Shown here: piece after piece, positions 23,673-31,691 of the stretch | Layout of the letters: each line of letters starts with the position of its first letter | Position numbering within the stretch: position 1 is the stretch's first letter | Assembly (NCBI RefSeq): GCF_003952025.1 | Contig: NZ_QXGI01000004.1 | Location: 1-64,000 of the forward strand | DNA: 64,000 nt | Direction: 5' to 3' | From: Bifidobacterium castoris | Lineage (GTDB): Bacteria > Actinomycetota > Actinomycetes > Actinomycetales > Bifidobacteriaceae | Notes under the pieces: model-generated | What the model saw: only the letters and a program-made list of their open reading frames with translations | Databases searched by the model: none | Told to the model about the DNA's origin: nothing | Made by a program: the position numbers and the translations under genes

Positions 23673-25163
23673 ATGCAGTCATCAGCGCAGGAGATTCTCG
23701 ACGGACTCGACGACGCGCAGCGTCGCGCGGCGACGAGCGTGGAGGGGCCGGTGCGCATCATCGCATGCGCCGGCGCCGGCAAGACGCGCACGATCACGCG
23801 GCGCATCGCCTACGCATGCGCGAGCGGCGCATGGCGTCCCGGCGCGGCGCTCGCCGTGACCTTCTCGGTCAAGGCGGCGAACGAGATGCGCGAACGGCTC
23901 GCGGCGCTCGGCGTCGACGGCGTGCGCGTCGCGACCTTCCACTCGGCCGCCCTCGCGCAGCTGCGCGAGGTGTGGAACGAACTATGCGAGGGGCCGTTCC
24001 CGCAGGTCGCCGAGCGACGCGGCGACCTCGTCGCGCAGGCGTGCGTGCGCGCGCTCAACCATGAGCCGGAGCGCCGCGTCGCGCTCGACGTCGAGCGCGA
24101 GATCGACTGGTGCAAGGTCTCGCTGATCGCGCCGGACGATTACGAGCGCGTCTGCGCGGCGACGCGGCGCGAACCGCCCGCGCAGCTCGACGCGCGCCGC
24201 TTCGCCGACGTCTACCGCCAGTACGAGCTCGAGAAGACGGCGCGCCTGCAGATCGACTTCAACGACATCCTGCTCATGTGCGCTCATGTGCTCGACGCGT
24301 TCCCCGAGACGGCCGCGCACATCCGCGAGCGCATCGGATGGCTCACCGTCGACGAATACCAGGACGTCTCGCCGCTGCAGCACCGGCTGCTGCGCGGATG
24401 GCTCGGCGGCAACCGCGACATCTGCGTCGTCGGCGACCCGGCGCAGACGATCTACTCGTTCGCGGGGGCGACGAGCTACTATCTCGACGACTTCGCGCGC
24501 GAGTTCGCGCCGCTCGCCGCGAACATCGAGCTGAGCCGCGACTACCGCTCGACGCTGCCGGTCGTCGCGCTCGCGAACCGGGTGCTCTCGCGCTCGCCCG
24601 AGCGCGACGACTACCTGCGGCTGCGTGCGGTGCGTTCCGGCGGCCCGCGCGTGACGAGCGCGATCTACGGCACCGACGCCGAGGAGGCCCGCGCCGTGGC
24701 CGCGGCGATCCGTGGGATCGTCGACGGCGGCGGCCGCGCCGCCGACTGCGCGGTGCTCACGCGCATCAACGGGCAGCAGGGGCCGTTCGTGCGCGCGCTT
24801 CGCGAGGCCGGCGTGCCGTATCAGGTGCGCCGCGACGCCGGCTGGCAGCAGTCGGCGGTCGCGGACATGCCCCCGGCGGACGCGTCCGCGATCGACGACG
24901 CGGCCGGCGCGCGCAGCGGGCGGGCGACGGTCAGCACGATCCACGCATCGAAGGGCCTTGAATTCAAGCATGTGTTCCTCGTCGGGCTGTCCGACGGGCT
25001 GATGCCGTTCCACGCCTCCGATGATCCGACGACGCTCGAGGAGGAGCGGCGCGTGCTCTATGTGGGGGTGACTCGCGCCGAGGACGCGCTGCATCTGTCC
25101 TATGCGCGCCGCATGAACGAGGAAAGCGGCTTCGCCAGGGACGTAAGCCGCTTTCTTCGCTGA
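23673..25163 (+). CDS. UvrD/Rep-family DNA helicase
   Basis: 496 residues, superfamily 1A. Motif I is ACAGAGKTRTITRRIAYA (Walker A), motif Ia AVTFSVKAANEMRERL, motif II VDEYQDVSPLQ (Walker B, DExQ), motif III VVGDPAQTIYSFAGA, motif IV SRDYRST, motif V STIHASKGLEFKHVFLVG, motif VI LYVGVTRAEDALHLSYA. It is shorter than UvrD (about 720) and resembles the actinobacterial UvrD2 core without the C-terminal HRDC part. A CACAAT box seven bases before the ATG at 23673 and lack of an SD suggest a leaderless message; ATG 23664 is the alternative. Confidence 0.9.
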   Translation: MQSSAQEILDGLDDAQRRAATSVEGPVRIIACAGAGKTRTITRRIAYACASGAWRPGAALAVTFSVKAANEMRERLAALGVDGVRVATFHSAALAQLREVWNELCEGPFPQVAERRGDLVAQACVRALNHEPERRVALDVEREIDWCKVSLIAPDDYERVCAATRREPPAQLDARRFADVYRQYELEKTARLQIDFNDILLMCAHVLDAFPETAAHIRERIGWLTVDEYQDVSPLQHRLLRGWLGGNRDICVVGDPAQTIYSFAGATSYYLDDFAREFAPLAANIELSRDYRSTLPVVALANRVLSRSPERDDYLRLRAVRSGGPRVTSAIYGTDAEEARAVAAAIRGIVDGGGRAADCAVLTRINGQQGPFVRALREAGVPYQVRRDAGWQQSAVADMPPADASAIDDAAGARSGRATVSTIHASKGLEFKHVFLVGLSDGLMPFHASDDPTTLEEERRVLYVGVTRAEDALHLSYARRMNEESGFARDVSRFLR

Positions 25164-25172
25164 TGCGCGCCG

Positions 25173-26627
25173 TCAGTTCGACCGCGCGTCGTCGTCCGGG
25201 TCGTTCGTGCCGTCGCCGCCGTTCGCATCGTCGTCGAGCAGACGGCTCAGCTCGGCGTCCCAGTCGATGCGTCCGCCCTTCGGTTCGGCCGCCTCGGTCC
25301 GGTCGGTCTCGTCGGGCAGGCTCGGCAGCAGGTCCGGGTGCCCCCACATCGCGTCGCGCGCCTCGACGCCCTGGTCGGCGGTGATGCGCTCCCACAGCTG
25401 CGCGGCCTCGCGTGTGCGCTTGGGGCGCAGCTGCAGGCCGAGCAGGTTCTCGAAGGTCAGCTCGGCGGGGCCGCCGACGGCGCGCTCGCGGCGCATCATC
25501 TCGCGCAGCTGCTCGAGATGCGGCAGGTGCGCCATGCCGGAACGCCACACGACGCAGTCGACCCAGCCCTCGACGAGCGCGAGCAGCGTCTCGATCGAAT
25601 GCATCGTCTCCTTCTGCTCGTCGGTCGTCGTCAGTCCGACGTTCGACAGGTTGACGGCGCCGGACAGCGAGTCCGGGTCGAGCGACGAGGCACCGCGCAG
25701 CTGCTCCTCCATCGCGTCGAGGTCGATCGTGATGCCGCGCGCGTACTTGCCGATGAGCGCGGCGAAGCGCGGCATAAGCCACGGCACCGTCGCGTACAGG
25801 CGCGCATAGGCCTGTTCGCGCAGCGCGATGAACGCGGTGACCTCGGACGCGTCGATCTCGAGCTCGCCCGCGTATTCGTCGACGTTCTGCATGATGAGGC
25901 CGCCCGCCGGGTTCTTGAGCAGTTCGATGCCCTGGTCGTAGCTGCCGCGCACCTCCTTCGACATCGCGCCGGCCGCCTGGCCGAGCTGCATCGCGTAGGA
26001 GGTGTTGGCGAACAGCTTCATCAGCTGCCTGGGGTCCTTCATGCCTTCGGGGATCGGGATCGGCACCGGCCCGGCGAACATGCCGGTGATCTCGCCGTCG
26101 AAGGCGTCGCCGAGCCGTTCGGAGATGACGGCGCCGAGCGCGTCGTTCATCGACGCGGCGACCGGGGCGGCGAACTGGGCCCACTGCTCGATCGTGCCCT
26201 CGACCCAGGCGGCGCGCGTCAGCGCCTCGGCGTGGGACGGCGCCGGATCGAAGCCGGTCGTCGTGTCGAGCCACAGGTTGACCTCGCTCATCGCGCGCCG
26301 CATCGCGTTGCCCTCCTCGGCGGTGACGATCCGTCCGCCGTCGGCGTCGTTCGCCTGCTGCAGCGCGATCGATTTCGCGAGCTTGACGTTGATCGGACCT
26401 TCGGCGATCGTCTGCTGCATCTCGCCGAAGGAATTGAGTCCGCCTCCGGCGAATGCCTGCATCATGCCGCGGATCTGCGCCGGGTCGGGCAGGTCCTCGG
26501 GGCTCTGGCTCATCAGCTGCTCGCGGATCTGGTCGGGCAGCGACTCGAGCTGCCGCCACGCCATCTCGCCCTGCACGGCGCCGAAGCAGTCGATGAACCA
26601 TTGGTGCAACGTGTTCTCATCCATCAT
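25173..26627 (-). CDS. Zincin-like actinobacterial protein (TIGR03624/PF10103 type), metal motif degenerate
   Basis: 484 residues. The pattern of the family is clear: FAGPVPIPIPEGMKDPRQLMKL, then LRGASSLDPDSLSG and a C-terminal acidic tail. In related proteins the central helix carries H-E-x-x-H or a variant such as R-E-x-x-H; here it reads LREQAYARLYATVPWL, so both histidines of a zinc site are missing. The protein may be a structural or regulatory relative and not a peptidase. AAGGGAACC precedes the double ATG. Convergent with the helicase, with stop codons nine bases apart. Confidence 0.78.
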   Translation of the reverse strand: MMDENTLHQWFIDCFGAVQGEMAWRQLESLPDQIREQLMSQSPEDLPDPAQIRGMMQAFAGGGLNSFGEMQQTIAEGPINVKLAKSIALQQANDADGGRIVTAEEGNAMRRAMSEVNLWLDTTTGFDPAPSHAEALTRAAWVEGTIEQWAQFAAPVAASMNDALGAVISERLGDAFDGEITGMFAGPVPIPIPEGMKDPRQLMKLFANTSYAMQLGQAAGAMSKEVRGSYDQGIELLKNPAGGLIMQNVDEYAGELEIDASEVTAFIALREQAYARLYATVPWLMPRFAALIGKYARGITIDLDAMEEQLRGASSLDPDSLSGAVNLSNVGLTTTDEQKETMHSIETLLALVEGWVDCVVWRSGMAHLPHLEQLREMMRRERAVGGPAELTFENLLGLQLRPKRTREAAQLWERITADQGVEARDAMWGHPDLLPSLPDETDRTEAAEPKGGRIDWDAELSRLLDDDANGGDGTNDPDDDARSN

Positions 26628-26725
26628 GGGTTCCCTTCGCACTCGTATGTACGCTTCATTTTTTCCTACCTGTCTCAATACGCGACACGCCGAAATAATT
26701 CCGCCGCGGCCATAGTATGGGAGGC

Positions 26726-27592
26726 ATGTCGCACACGCAGATACCCAACCCGGCGCAGGACGCCGCGCGTCCTGGTCCGCTCCGCCGTTTCGCCGCGCAT
26801 TGGCGGGGCCGGCCCTTCGGCTTCGCGGTCGGCGCGCTCGCCGTGCTGCTCGGCGCCGTGATCCTGCTGATGCCGAGCGCCTACGTCGTCGAGACGCCCG
26901 GCCCGACGCAGGACGTGCTCGGCGACAGCGGCGGCAGGAAGGTCATCGACGTCTCCGGCGTGCGGACCTACAAGGACTCCGGCAGGCTGCTGCTCGTCAC
27001 CGTCAACGCCGCCGGCGTGCCCGGATACCCGGTCTCGAACGCCGAGGCGCTGTGGGGCTGGGCCGATCCGCAGATGCTCGTCATGCCGCAGGAGGCCGTC
27101 TTCACTCCCGGCCAGACGAGCGAGGAGTACAAGCGCGAATCGCAGCAGGAGATGACCTCGTCGCAGGACGCGGCCGTCACCGCCGGCCTCGACTACGCCG
27201 CAAAGCTCGGCGTCGACGTCAAGGGGGCGAAGGTGACGATGCACGTCGACGACATCGGCGGCCCGTCGGCCGGCATGATGTACGCGCTCGGCCTCGTCGA
27301 CATGCTGACGCCGGCCGAGGAGTCGGCGAAGACGACGGTGGCGGGCACCGGCACGATCGACGACAAGGGCGAGGTCGGCGCGATCGGCGGCATCGACTTG
27401 AAGATGCTCGGCGCGAAACGCGACGGCGCCACATGGTTCCTCGCGCCGTCCGCCAACTGCGACGAGGTCGTCGGCCATGTGCCCGAGGGCCTGCGCGACG
27501 TCAAGGTGTCCACGCTCGACGACGCGTACCGCGCGCTCGTCGCGATCGGCGAAGGGCGCGGGGACTCGCTGCCGAGCTGCACGGCCGGATGA
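26726..27592 (+). CDS. S16 (Lon-type) peptidase domain protein, membrane-anchored
   Basis: 288 residues. A transmembrane segment (about 29-50) is followed by a long region where homologues have a PDZ domain and then the Lon-type Ser-Lys peptidase domain: VDDIGGPSAGMMYALGLVDML holds the nucleophile Ser, and DLKMLGAKRDGATWF the catalytic Lys. The domain would face outside. It resembles the YlbL/SdrC-like actinobacterial proteins. TAGTAT (26713-26718) lies seven bases before this ATG, suggesting a leaderless message; ATG 26717 would also read in frame. Confidence 0.88.
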   Translation: MSHTQIPNPAQDAARPGPLRRFAAHWRGRPFGFAVGALAVLLGAVILLMPSAYVVETPGPTQDVLGDSGGRKVIDVSGVRTYKDSGRLLLVTVNAAGVPGYPVSNAEALWGWADPQMLVMPQEAVFTPGQTSEEYKRESQQEMTSSQDAAVTAGLDYAAKLGVDVKGAKVTMHVDDIGGPSAGMMYALGLVDMLTPAEESAKTTVAGTGTIDDKGEVGAIGGIDLKMLGAKRDGATWFLAPSANCDEVVGHVPEGLRDVKVSTLDDAYRALVAIGEGRGDSLPSCTAG

Positions 27593-27677
27593 CGGGACCC
27601 TCGAACGGCTCCGCCGCGCCGATTGCGCGGGACGTGAGGCCCGCGGCCGCAGGCCGGGCGTGTTCGCCGGTGTTTGC

Positions 27678-27683
27678 TATATT
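27678..27683 (+). promoter_or_regulatory. -10 box of a leaderless DUF3052 gene
   Basis: TATATT lies seven bases before the GTG start at 27691, and no SD site is present. Confidence 0.6.
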
Positions 27684-27690
27684 GGCGAAC

Positions 27691-28113
27691 GTGAATCAAA
27701 CGGCATCTGAGAAAGCTGAGGAGTTCGGCTTCCGCACGGGGGACCTGGTCCAGGAATGGCTCTGGGACGACGATGTGGATGACACGATCCGCGAGAACAT
27801 CGAGACGTTGACCGGTGAGGAGCTGGTGGACGAGGAATACGATTCCGCCGTGGACGGCGCGATCATCTGGTGGCGCGACGGCGATGACGAGGACGGCCTG
27901 TCGGACACGATCATGGACGCCTACGCCGTGCTCGGCCAGGACGGCCCGCTGTGGGTGCTCACGCCGAAACCGGGACGCGACGGGGCGCCGGGGGCGAACA
28001 CCGTGCAGAACGCGTCGAAGACGGCCGGCATGAACGCGTCGACGCCGCTGACCGTCAGCGACGACTGGAACGGCATCCGCCTGCGGGCCTTCGGCAAGAG
28101 TTCGAACCGCTAG
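27691..28113 (+). CDS. DUF3052 family protein
   Basis: 140 residues from a GTG start. The family marks are AEEFGFRTGDLVQEWLWDDD, IETLTGEELVDEEYDSAVDG, WWRDGDDEDGLSDTI and VLTPKPGRDG. DUF3052 (PF11253) is an acidic actinobacterial protein of unknown function. The TATATT box seven bases upstream of the GTG, with no SD, fixes this start as the end of a leaderless transcript. Confidence 0.9.
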   Translation: MNQTASEKAEEFGFRTGDLVQEWLWDDDVDDTIRENIETLTGEELVDEEYDSAVDGAIIWWRDGDDEDGLSDTIMDAYAVLGQDGPLWVLTPKPGRDGAPGANTVQNASKTAGMNASTPLTVSDDWNGIRLRAFGKSSNR

Positions 28114-28120
28114 ACGTCAG

Positions 28121-28160
28121 TCGCCGCCGGCGATCCCCCGCGAGAGGGGGCCGGCGGCGA
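28121..28160. terminator. Bidirectional hairpin terminator
   Basis: TCGCCGCCGGC (28121-28131) pairs with GCCGGCGGCGA (28150-28160); the loop holds another CCCC/GGGG pair. It separates the convergent DUF3052 gene and the membrane protein at 28180. Confidence 0.75.
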
Positions 28161-28179
28161 TGTCGTATCGGCGCCACGC

Positions 28180-28674
28180 TCACAGCAGACATGCGCACAG
28201 CTGCATCATGACGGCGCAGGCGAACACGACCGTCATCGCGAAGGTGCGGGGGAAACGTTCGCGCAGGATCGCAAAGGAGAGCGCGAACGCGAAAGCGAGC
28301 GCAACGAGACCGAAGGCCACCCAGCGGATGGCGGCATGCGCCGGGTCGATGACGCCGAACAGCGTGAGCATTACCGGGATGAGCATGCCGGCCGACAGCA
28401 CGAGCATGACGAGCGCGACGATCATGTCGGCGCGCTTCGACGCGGGTTGGGGATGCGGCCGGCGCGCCCGTTCCTCCTCGAGCGCGCGCGTCAGCTCGGC
28501 GATGCGCCGGTCGTCGTCGACGGCGCGCCAATGCGCCTCATGTTCGAGCCGCCGCACTTCGAGGTCGAGCGCGTCGAGGCGCTCCTGGATCCCGGCCTCG
28601 CGCCGTGAGGGGCCGGGCAGCAGCGTCTGCAACGTCTTCAGCGGGTTCGACAATACGTCCAATGGGGTGTTCAT
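28180..28674 (-). CDS. Hypothetical membrane protein with coiled coil
   Basis: 164 residues. Residues about 25-70 (EAGIQERLDALDLEVRRLEH to RRIAELTRALEEERARR) form an amphipathic coiled coil. Three hydrophobic segments follow (about 83-104, 115-135, 142-164). No family is recognised. It borders the prophage remnant to the right and is transcribed away from it. Confidence 0.7.
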   Translation of the reverse strand: MNTPLDVLSNPLKTLQTLLPGPSRREAGIQERLDALDLEVRRLEHEAHWRAVDDDRRIAELTRALEEERARRPHPQPASKRADMIVALVMLVLSAGMLIPVMLTLFGVIDPAHAAIRWVAFGLVALAFAFALSFAILRERFPRTFAMTVVFACAVMMQLCACLL

Positions 28675-28740
28675 GGCACACGATTATAAGGAGCGCGGCA
28701 GGGGAGGCGACGGCGTTCCCTCGCACAGCTGAGCGCGGGA

Positions 28741-29057
28741 ACGGCTGATCGCAGGGGGCCGCCCGTGGACGACCCGCATGGCATCCAATGGATCGTGATG
28801 GACAACGAACTGACCGCCGACGTCAAGCGAGGCGGCCATCAGCTGCTACAAACACTCCTGCTCGTTCCTGACCATCGACTACGACCCGTATGACCCGAGC
28901 GGTGAGCGTATTCTCATCACTCCGCGCTCGGCCGACTCGTCGGCAGCCCTGTGGGACGCGCAACGCCGACGCATCGCCGCCGCCCTGACCATCACCGGCG
29001 CCGACCAGAACGGCGACATCACCGACTTCAACGTGTGGCTGCCCGGCCGCAACTACC
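28741..29057 (+). pseudogene. Portal protein fragment
   Basis: Two overlapping frames encode pieces that look like a phage portal protein: VDDPHGIQWIVMDNELTADV at the left and, in another frame from about 28825, FLTIDYDPYDPSGERILITP, SADSSAALWDAQRRRIAAAL and GDITDFNVWLPGRNY. The last piece is the pattern of the portal wing region. It runs directly into the minor head gene at 29058 with a one-base frame change, so DNA between them has been lost. Not functional. Confidence 0.6.
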
Positions 29058-29060
29058 AAG

Positions 29061-30302
29061 AATTATCAGGACAGTATCGAGAAGCTGACCGACGCGGCCG
29101 CCGACGAGATCGAGACCGCTCTCAGGCGCGGTGATATGGCGCTCAAGGAGATCATGCGTGAATACACCGACGCCGCCTCCCAACTGGCACGCGACTACTA
29201 CCACACAGTGCGCCAGGCATGGGCCGAATACACCGGACAGGAATTCCCCGGATTCAACGACGGCGGCCTCATCGACACCGACCGCATCCTCTGGCAGATC
29301 CAACACGGCATGGCGAACACGGACTATCCAGGCCTGAAATACCGCGACGTGAAAACAGGATCCAACAAGGCCGGCCTGACCATGAACGACCTATGGCCCG
29401 ACATGACCGACATCGACGACGCCCAACAGTTCATCGGCGACATGATCCGCACCGCGTTGCGCTCGCAGACACAACAATGCATGCGCCGCGACCCCACACA
29501 GCCACGCTGGGCACGCGTGCCACACGGCAAGACATGCGCGTTCTGCGTCATGCTCGCATCCCGCGGCTTCGCCTACCTGAGCGCCGAGACCGGCGGCAAG
29601 GGCGGCACCCGGTTCCACGACGACTGCGACTGCCGCGTCATCCCCAGCTGGGGCAGACAGACGCTCAAAGGCTACGATCCGGACGAATACCATAGGCTCT
29701 ACCGGAACGCTCGAGACATAGCTTCCTCTACGGCGAAACGGACAGTGCTGAAAGCACTGAGGCGGATAGACCCGGAAAGCGTAACCGACGGCGTGTTCCC
29801 CGACGACAACAAGATGTCCAAGGACAACTCGCTCTCGTACCGAAAATGGCACGAACACGTTAATGGCGTGAAGGAGCGTAAAAGAAAGGACCGGACCCGT
29901 CTGTTTCAGCAGTATTCGGTATGCAAGATTCCTCCGCTCACTCCATTGGAACCGCCGGTCTGGGACGATGATACCCTGATTCGATTTACAGCAAAAACTT
30001 GGAACCATTCGCTGTTCGGGTACGACGCTGGAGGCGGGCATCTATTCGGCTATGGATGGATATACGGGAAACCGGAATTCCCCGAGGATTGAACGGCTGA
30101 AGACATCGCGAACGCGGCCAGAGTCATATTGGGCAGAACTCGCGAGAAATGGGATAGCGACGCGAAACTCGGACGTGTGAGCGGTATAATAGATGGACTG
30201 GAAATCTGCGTAACGTTCGGAACGAAAAAAGGCGTGAAGACAATCCGAAGCATATTCCCGAAAGAGGTGACGGATGTCCGACAGCGTGCAACTGATGCGT
30301 GA
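29061..30302 (+). pseudogene. MuF-type minor head protein with C-terminal EndoU-like toxin, nonsense-mutated
   Basis: The N-terminal and middle part is a phage minor head protein: helical NYQDSIEKLTDAAADEIETA, then the metal-binding-like CAFCVMLASRG (about 29535) and DDCDCRV (about 29620). The C-terminal part from about 29960 reads WNHSLFGYDAGGGHLFGYGW and KPEFPED, then a TGA at 30090-30092, then TAEDIANAARVIL and later VSGIIDGLEICVTF, IFPKE to the stop at 30300. H-S-L-x-G-x6-GGGH, then K-x-x-FP-x-x-W and a final IFP strand are marks of bacterial EndoU ribonuclease toxins; the TGA takes the place of the conserved Trp (TGG). The N-terminus is lost at the junction with the portal fragment. Phage MuF proteins with swapped toxin tips are a known polymorphic toxin class. 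Confidence 0.75.
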
Positions 30303-30552
30303 CACAACGCTTCATCTCATCAATGAAATACGAGAATGCGGATTCCGCGAGTATGCGGATACGCTTCGCGATCTCCTTCAGTATGATGTGGGCGCCAGTT
30401 ACGGCATGGCCGTCGATCTGATATGCGATGAGGGGGCCGTCACAATCACTCCGGAATCCATCGACTTGGCCAAGAAGGTCTACGAACACGAACCCGACTC
30501 ATATGACGAGTTGCACGAACTGGAGGAAGCCTTCACACGCCAGAGCCAATGA
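30274..30552 (+). CDS. MafI-like immunity protein
   Basis: 92 acidic residues. The segment YGMAVDLICDEGAVTITPES resembles MafI-type immunity proteins (pattern Y-G-x-A-x-D-x-L-C-D, then I-T/S-x-E), which in Neisseria neutralise MafB toxins including EndoU types. The gene begins inside the last codons of the EndoU-like toxin (28-base overlap) behind AAAGAGGTGACGG, so it was translated with it. Toxin type and immunity type therefore agree. The frame is intact even though the toxin is broken. A terminator follows at 30639. Confidence 0.7.
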   Translation: MSDSVQLMRDTTLHLINEIRECGFREYADTLRDLLQYDVGASYGMAVDLICDEGAVTITPESIDLAKKVYEHEPDSYDELHELEEAFTRQSQ

Positions 30553-30638
30553 TTGATAACGCTGACGGAAGGTGAACCCTCCAGATGGCGTACTGCCGTA
30601 TTCGGCACTCAGTAGCTAGCTCATGGCGTTCAACATCG

Positions 30639-30670
30639 CGAAAGGCCGCCCACACGGAGGCGGCCTTTCG
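30639..30670 (+). terminator. Terminator behind the MafI-like gene
   Basis: A perfect 12-bp stem (CGAAAGGCCGCC with GGCGGCCTTTCG) around an 8-base loop. The orphan toxin tip begins right behind it. Confidence 0.75.
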
Positions 30671-30853
30671 CATACCTGGGCTGGCCATCCCGGTGATGGG
30701 TATTTCAATCCCACACGTCAATGCGCCGAGGCTTGGGCTGAGATGATGAGCTCGCAGATCGCGGATCCTGATGCATGGTCGTTGATAGAGCGTTGCTTCC
30801 CGCAATCAGTTACAATGTTCAATACTATGGTGAAGGAGGTGATATGCCGATGA
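30671..30853 (+). pseudogene. Orphan C-terminal toxin tip, zincin-like, right copy
   Basis: About 60 residues: HTWAGHPGDGYFNPTRQCAE, AWAEMMSSQIADPDAWSLIE and FPQSVTMFNTMVKEV. It is homologous to the tip at 2277-2520 (GHGNGYF, EPWAEIMDA, FPQSVTIFNTMVKEV). It has no start codon with an SD and lacks the upstream half of any catalytic domain. Its last codons overlap the next gene by ten bases. It looks like the displaced tip of an earlier version of the minor head toxin. Confidence 0.6.
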
Positions 30854-31065
30854 AAGACGCAGATTTCGAAGCTTTCTGCAAGGAAGCCAAAGATATTCCG
30901 CTCAGTGATTTGTCGACAGCGTATTTCAGGTCCCAAGGTGTCGGTTTCTTCAACATTGAGGACAATTCCATCAACGTCACCGGTAAAGAGCTACAGCGTT
31001 GGATGCTATGGTGCGTCTATTACGGCAGGCCGAAGGAAGAGTATCCACTCGCCATGAACCAATGA
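30844..31065 (+). CDS. Putative immunity protein for the second toxin tip, right copy
   Basis: 73 residues, starting at the ATG behind GAAGGAGGTGAT, one of the best SD sites in the window. FFNIEDNSINVTGKELQRW and YYGRPKEEYPLAMNQ are shared with the protein at 2029-2280. Overlap with the end of the toxin tip points to a coupled toxin/immunity pair. The family is not recognised. Confidence 0.65.
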   Translation: MPMKDADFEAFCKEAKDIPLSDLSTAYFRSQGVGFFNIEDNSINVTGKELQRWMLWCVYYGRPKEEYPLAMNQ

Positions 31066-31104
31066 TGCGTGAAGGGTCCCATCGGGGGGCTCTTTGCATA
31101 TCCG

Positions 31105-31147
31105 GGGCTGGATGGCTTGCACCGCTGGTTCGATTCCGGCGCAGCCC
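31105..31147 (+). ncRNA. tRNA-like minihelix RNA, right copy
   Basis: GGGCTG (31105-31110) pairs with CAGCCC (31142-31147); after a 12-base linker, CGCTGG (31123-31128) pairs with CCGGCG (31136-31141) around the T-loop TTCGATT. The two 3' strands abut, giving a possible 12-bp stacked helix as in the acceptor/T-arm of tRNA. The left copy (1944-1986) keeps linker length, loop and all pairings while changing bases in pairs (outer stem G-C to A-T at pair 3; T-stem G-C to A-T at pair 2). A terminator follows ten bases later. It lacks a D-arm and anticodon. Confidence 0.65.
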
Positions 31148-31156
31148 ACGATACGA

Positions 31157-31180
31157 AGCACCCGCACGGGTGCTTTTTTA
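31157..31180 (+). terminator. Terminator behind the right tRNA-like RNA
   Basis: AGCACCC and GGGTGCT form a 7-bp stem with loop GCAC, followed by a TTTTTAT tract. It would end both the immunity-gene transcript and the tRNA-like RNA before the scaffold gene. Confidence 0.9.
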
Positions 31181-31213
31181 TTGCCCGAAACGTGCCAACA
31201 CGAAAGGAACATC

Positions 31214-31670
31214 ATGGCCACGAACGATGACGTGCAGCAGCAGCTCGACGAAGCCCTCGCAAGGAACAAGGAGCTGCAGGACAAGCTCGACCAGGCCACC
31301 AAGCATTCGCGCCAATGGGAGGAACGCGCCAAGGCGAACAAGAGCGCCGCCGACGAGCTGGAACAGCTCAAAGCGGAGCACGACAAAAACCGTCAAGGAA
31401 GCGGATGAGCTACGCGCATGGAAGAAGAGCACAGAGGACGCTCAGGAACGTACTCGCATCGCCCAGCAGGTGAGCGAGAAGACCGGTGTGCCGGCCGACC
31501 TGCTCGTCGGCGACGACGAGGAAAGCATGAGCGCCTACGCGCACAAGCTCGACCAGTTCGCGCACCCCAAGCCGCAGGGCCTGCCCAACCAGGGCATGCA
31601 GCCGTTCGGCGCAGCTGGAGCCAACCCGATGGGTGACGTGGTCCACCAGATGTTCGACAACCTCAACTAG
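31214..31670 (+). pseudogene. Phage scaffold protein (DUF4355-like), frameshifted
   Basis: It starts well (CGAAAGGAACATC before the ATG) with a coiled coil: QQQLDEALARNKELQDKLDQ, then SRQWEERAKANKSAADELE. After AEHDK an extra A in a run of five shifts the frame to a stop at 31408; in the other frame it goes on VKEADELRAWKKSTEDAQER, TGVPADLLVGDDEESM and ends MGDVVHQMFDNLN at 31670. Removing one A restores a single frame. The left copy also has a one-base insertion in the same region. Confidence 0.8.
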
Positions 31671-31691
31671 CACTATCGAAAGGAATCCATC

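Noticed and set aside
31087-31148. Complete tRNA gene at the tRNA-like element
   Set aside because: From the first possible acceptor strand to the discriminator there are only about 62 bases, with no D-arm or anticodon arm that folds.
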